Of a DNA stretch of 64,000 nt, positions 62,774 to 64,000 are shown one piece after another (the first letter of the stretch is position 1; the number at the start of each line of letters is the position of its first letter). A model generated the notes under the pieces. The model saw only the letters and a program-made list of their open reading frames with translations, searched no databases and had not been told where the DNA came from. This stretch comes from an uncultured Alphaproteobacteria bacterium (GTDB taxonomy: Bacteria > Pseudomonadota > Alphaproteobacteria > HIMB59 > GCA-002718135), in contig CABZFN010000002.1 in assembly GCA_902525035.1 (NCBI GenBank), forward strand, positions 62,001 through 126,000, written 5' to 3'. The position numbers and the translations under genes were made by a program.

Positions 62774-63742
62774 ATGAAAAATAAAAGAAATATTGCAATT
62801 CTGATGGGTGATCCATCTGGTATTGGTCCTGAGTTAATTTGTAAAATTCTAAATCATAATTTTTTAAAAAAAATAAATATAATAATTATTGGAGAAAAAT
62901 ATATATTTGACAAATATTTGAAGAAACAGAAAAATATTAAATTAATTAATAATTTTGATCAAGTAAAATTTAAAGGTACTAATAAGATTTTCTTTGATAT
63001 TACTAAAAGAAAAGTAAGATATCCAATTGGAAAAGCAAATACAAAATCAGGAATTTCTGTTTTAAAATCTATCGGTATAGCAGTTGATTTATATAATAAG
63101 AGAAAAATAGATGGAATTAATTTTGCTCCATTTAATAAAACTAGTTTAGATCTTGCAGGTATGAAATTTAAAGATGAGCTTCATTATTTTAAAAATAAAT
63201 TTAAAATAAAGAGCTATGTTTGTGAACTTAATGTATTGAATAATTTTTGGACTGCTAGAGTAACATCTCACATTCCCCTTAAAGATGTTGCAAAAAATAT
63301 CACTATTAAAAATATTCTTGAACCAGTTAAATTAGTTAATAAGTATTTAAAAAAGAATGGAATTAAAAATCCAAAAGTAGGTGTTCAAGCTTTAAATCCT
63401 CACGCTGAGTTTGGAAATGAAGAGAAAAAAATAATAATCCCTGCAATAAGAAAAGCAAGAAAAATGAAAATTAAAGCTTTTGGACCATTACCATGTGATA
63501 CATCATTTATTAGAGCTTATAAAAATAAAGAGTTTAATTGTCTTGTCGGCATGTATCATGATGCCGTACAATCAGGTCTTAAATCTTTTGGGTTTGAAAA
63601 AGGAGTTACTGTTCAAGGAGGTCTGCCAATACCCATTACCACTCCTGCTCATGGAACAGCATTTGATATTGTGGGTAAAAACAAAGCTAACGTAAGACCA
63701 ATGATAGAATCTTTAAGGTTATTAATTAAACTCTTATCTTAA
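62774..63742 (+). CDS. PdxA-family 4-phospho-hydroxyacid dehydrogenase (probably PdxA2-like)
   Basis: A 322-aa PdxA-family protein: IAILMGDPSGIGPELICKIL at the start, TSHIPLKDV, ALNPHAEFGNEEKKIIIPAI and the C-terminal MYHDAVQSGLKSFGFEKGVTVQ with THGTAFDI-like AHGTAFDIVGK. The classical YHDQG metal-site loop reads YHDAVQ. True PdxA oxidises 4-phosphohydroxy-threonine in vitamin B6 synthesis; PdxA2 paralogues act on 4-phospho-threonate or -erythronate in sugar-acid breakdown. The neighbourhood and the loop change favour PdxA2, but no four-carbon acid kinase gene is visible here. This is inference. Confidence 0.8.
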   Translation: MKNKRNIAILMGDPSGIGPELICKILNHNFLKKINIIIIGEKYIFDKYLKKQKNIKLINNFDQVKFKGTNKIFFDITKRKVRYPIGKANTKSGISVLKSIGIAVDLYNKRKIDGINFAPFNKTSLDLAGMKFKDELHYFKNKFKIKSYVCELNVLNNFWTARVTSHIPLKDVAKNITIKNILEPVKLVNKYLKKNGIKNPKVGVQALNPHAEFGNEEKKIIIPAIRKARKMKIKAFGPLPCDTSFIRAYKNKEFNCLVGMYHDAVQSGLKSFGFEKGVTVQGGLPIPITTPAHGTAFDIVGKNKANVRPMIESLRLLIKLLS

Positions 63743-63791
63743 AATTAAAAAAATCTCTTGAATTAAATTATATTAATATAATAATAGTCTT

Positions 63792-64000
63792 GTGAGTAAA
63801 ATTGTAAGTGTAAAAGCTAAAGTCTATAAATGGACAGGACCCGTTCAAAAAATTCATGAAAATTTTTGCACAAATGCTGCAGATATTGTTAATCAAGAAA
63901 ATATTTCAAATGATAGATGGACAACATATAAATTTCATAGTTGGTTAGTTGTTGAAGTAGAAACAAGTGATGGTTTTATAGGTTTAGGTAATGCCGCATT
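63792..64000 (+). CDS. Enolase-superfamily sugar-acid dehydratase, N-terminal fragment
   Basis: An open frame from a GTG at 63792 runs off the window edge (69 full codons). It encodes an enolase-superfamily N-terminal capping domain: KIVSVKAKVYKWTGPVQ, an FCTNAADIV segment, and KFHSWLVVEVETSDGFIGLGNAA. This pattern belongs to the mandelate racemase/rhamnonate-dehydratase group. It would dehydrate a sugar acid to a 2-keto-3-deoxy acid. The catalytic barrel is outside the window, so the exact enzyme cannot be named. Confidence 0.72.
   Translation, partial: MSKIVSVKAKVYKWTGPVQKIHENFCTNAADIVNQENISNDRWTTYKFHSWLVVEVETSDGFIGLGNAA

Overview
The window is AT-rich, densely packed with genes and almost free of intergenic space. 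It looks like the chromosome of a streamlined, free-living marine alphaproteobacterium. Support for the class: a CcrM-type GANTC methyltransferase, F0 genes in the order atpI-atpB-atpE-b'-b, the neighbourhood mutY - DUF721 - dsbA-like - smc, and ispH-thrB-rnhA with an APH-fold homoserine kinase. A SAR11-like or HIMB59/AEGEAN-169-like lineage is my inference from base composition and style; no rRNA gene is present to test it.

Layout. 1-6500: the start of an MscS channel gene, a peroxidase, groES-groEL under a CIRCE operator, an S49 peptidase, a GT61 glycosyltransferase, tRNA-Arg(ACG) and an SH3 protein. 6500-8950: an accessory zone made of an intact tRNA-Gln(TTG) and two decayed copies of its 3' half, bracketing two small islets (a fasciclin protein; an SDR plus an ABM-domain protein). 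9100-12700: secreted and membrane proteins of unknown role (Cys-rich protein, FG-GAP/ASPIC-UnbV protein, DUF4396, TPR, DUF4149). 12700-18300: the ligase-associated repair set (phosphoesterase, Lhr-like helicase, nuclease, ATP-dependent ligase). 18300-24060: ispE, a TPR protein, a uracil-DNA glycosylase, a lytic transglycosylase, moaB, rnhB. 24060-25400: a candidate small RNA and ccrM. 25400-30400: rhodanese, MATE exporter and a surface-protein cluster (inverse-autotransporter-like barrel, Ser/Thr-rich secreted protein, HExxH protein).

30500-42240 is a nearly complete purine pathway: guaB, purE, purK forward; purM-purN-purF-purD-purC reverse; purL-purQ forward from a shared divergent promoter region. 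guaB lacks the CBS module, and purL is a long fused form with a PurS-like N-terminus. 42240-52360 is housekeeping: mutY, DUF721, a DsbA-like protein, a short smc, the F0 ATP synthase operon, ispH, thrB, rnhA, yceI. 52360-64000 is carbon catabolism: two polyol dehydrogenases and xylulokinase (polyol to pentulose to pentulose 5-phosphate), then a DMT permease, a beta-lactamase-fold hydrolase, an Ldh2-family dehydrogenase, an FAD-linked 2-hydroxyacid dehydrogenase, a Gfo/Idh/MocA oxidoreductase, a PdxA-family dehydrogenase and the start of an enolase-superfamily gene. That set suggests use of sugar acids and 2-hydroxyacids.

The most interesting signals are the tandem tRNA-Gln remnants, a hairpin RNA displaying CCUCCC in its loop next to a strong terminator, three GANTC sites packed in the ccrM leader, and several enzymes that have lost conserved cofactor or catalytic residues (UDG, PurF, an SDR, a glutathione peroxidase, a zinc dehydrogenase). 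I saw no transposase, integrase, CRISPR array or defence operon.
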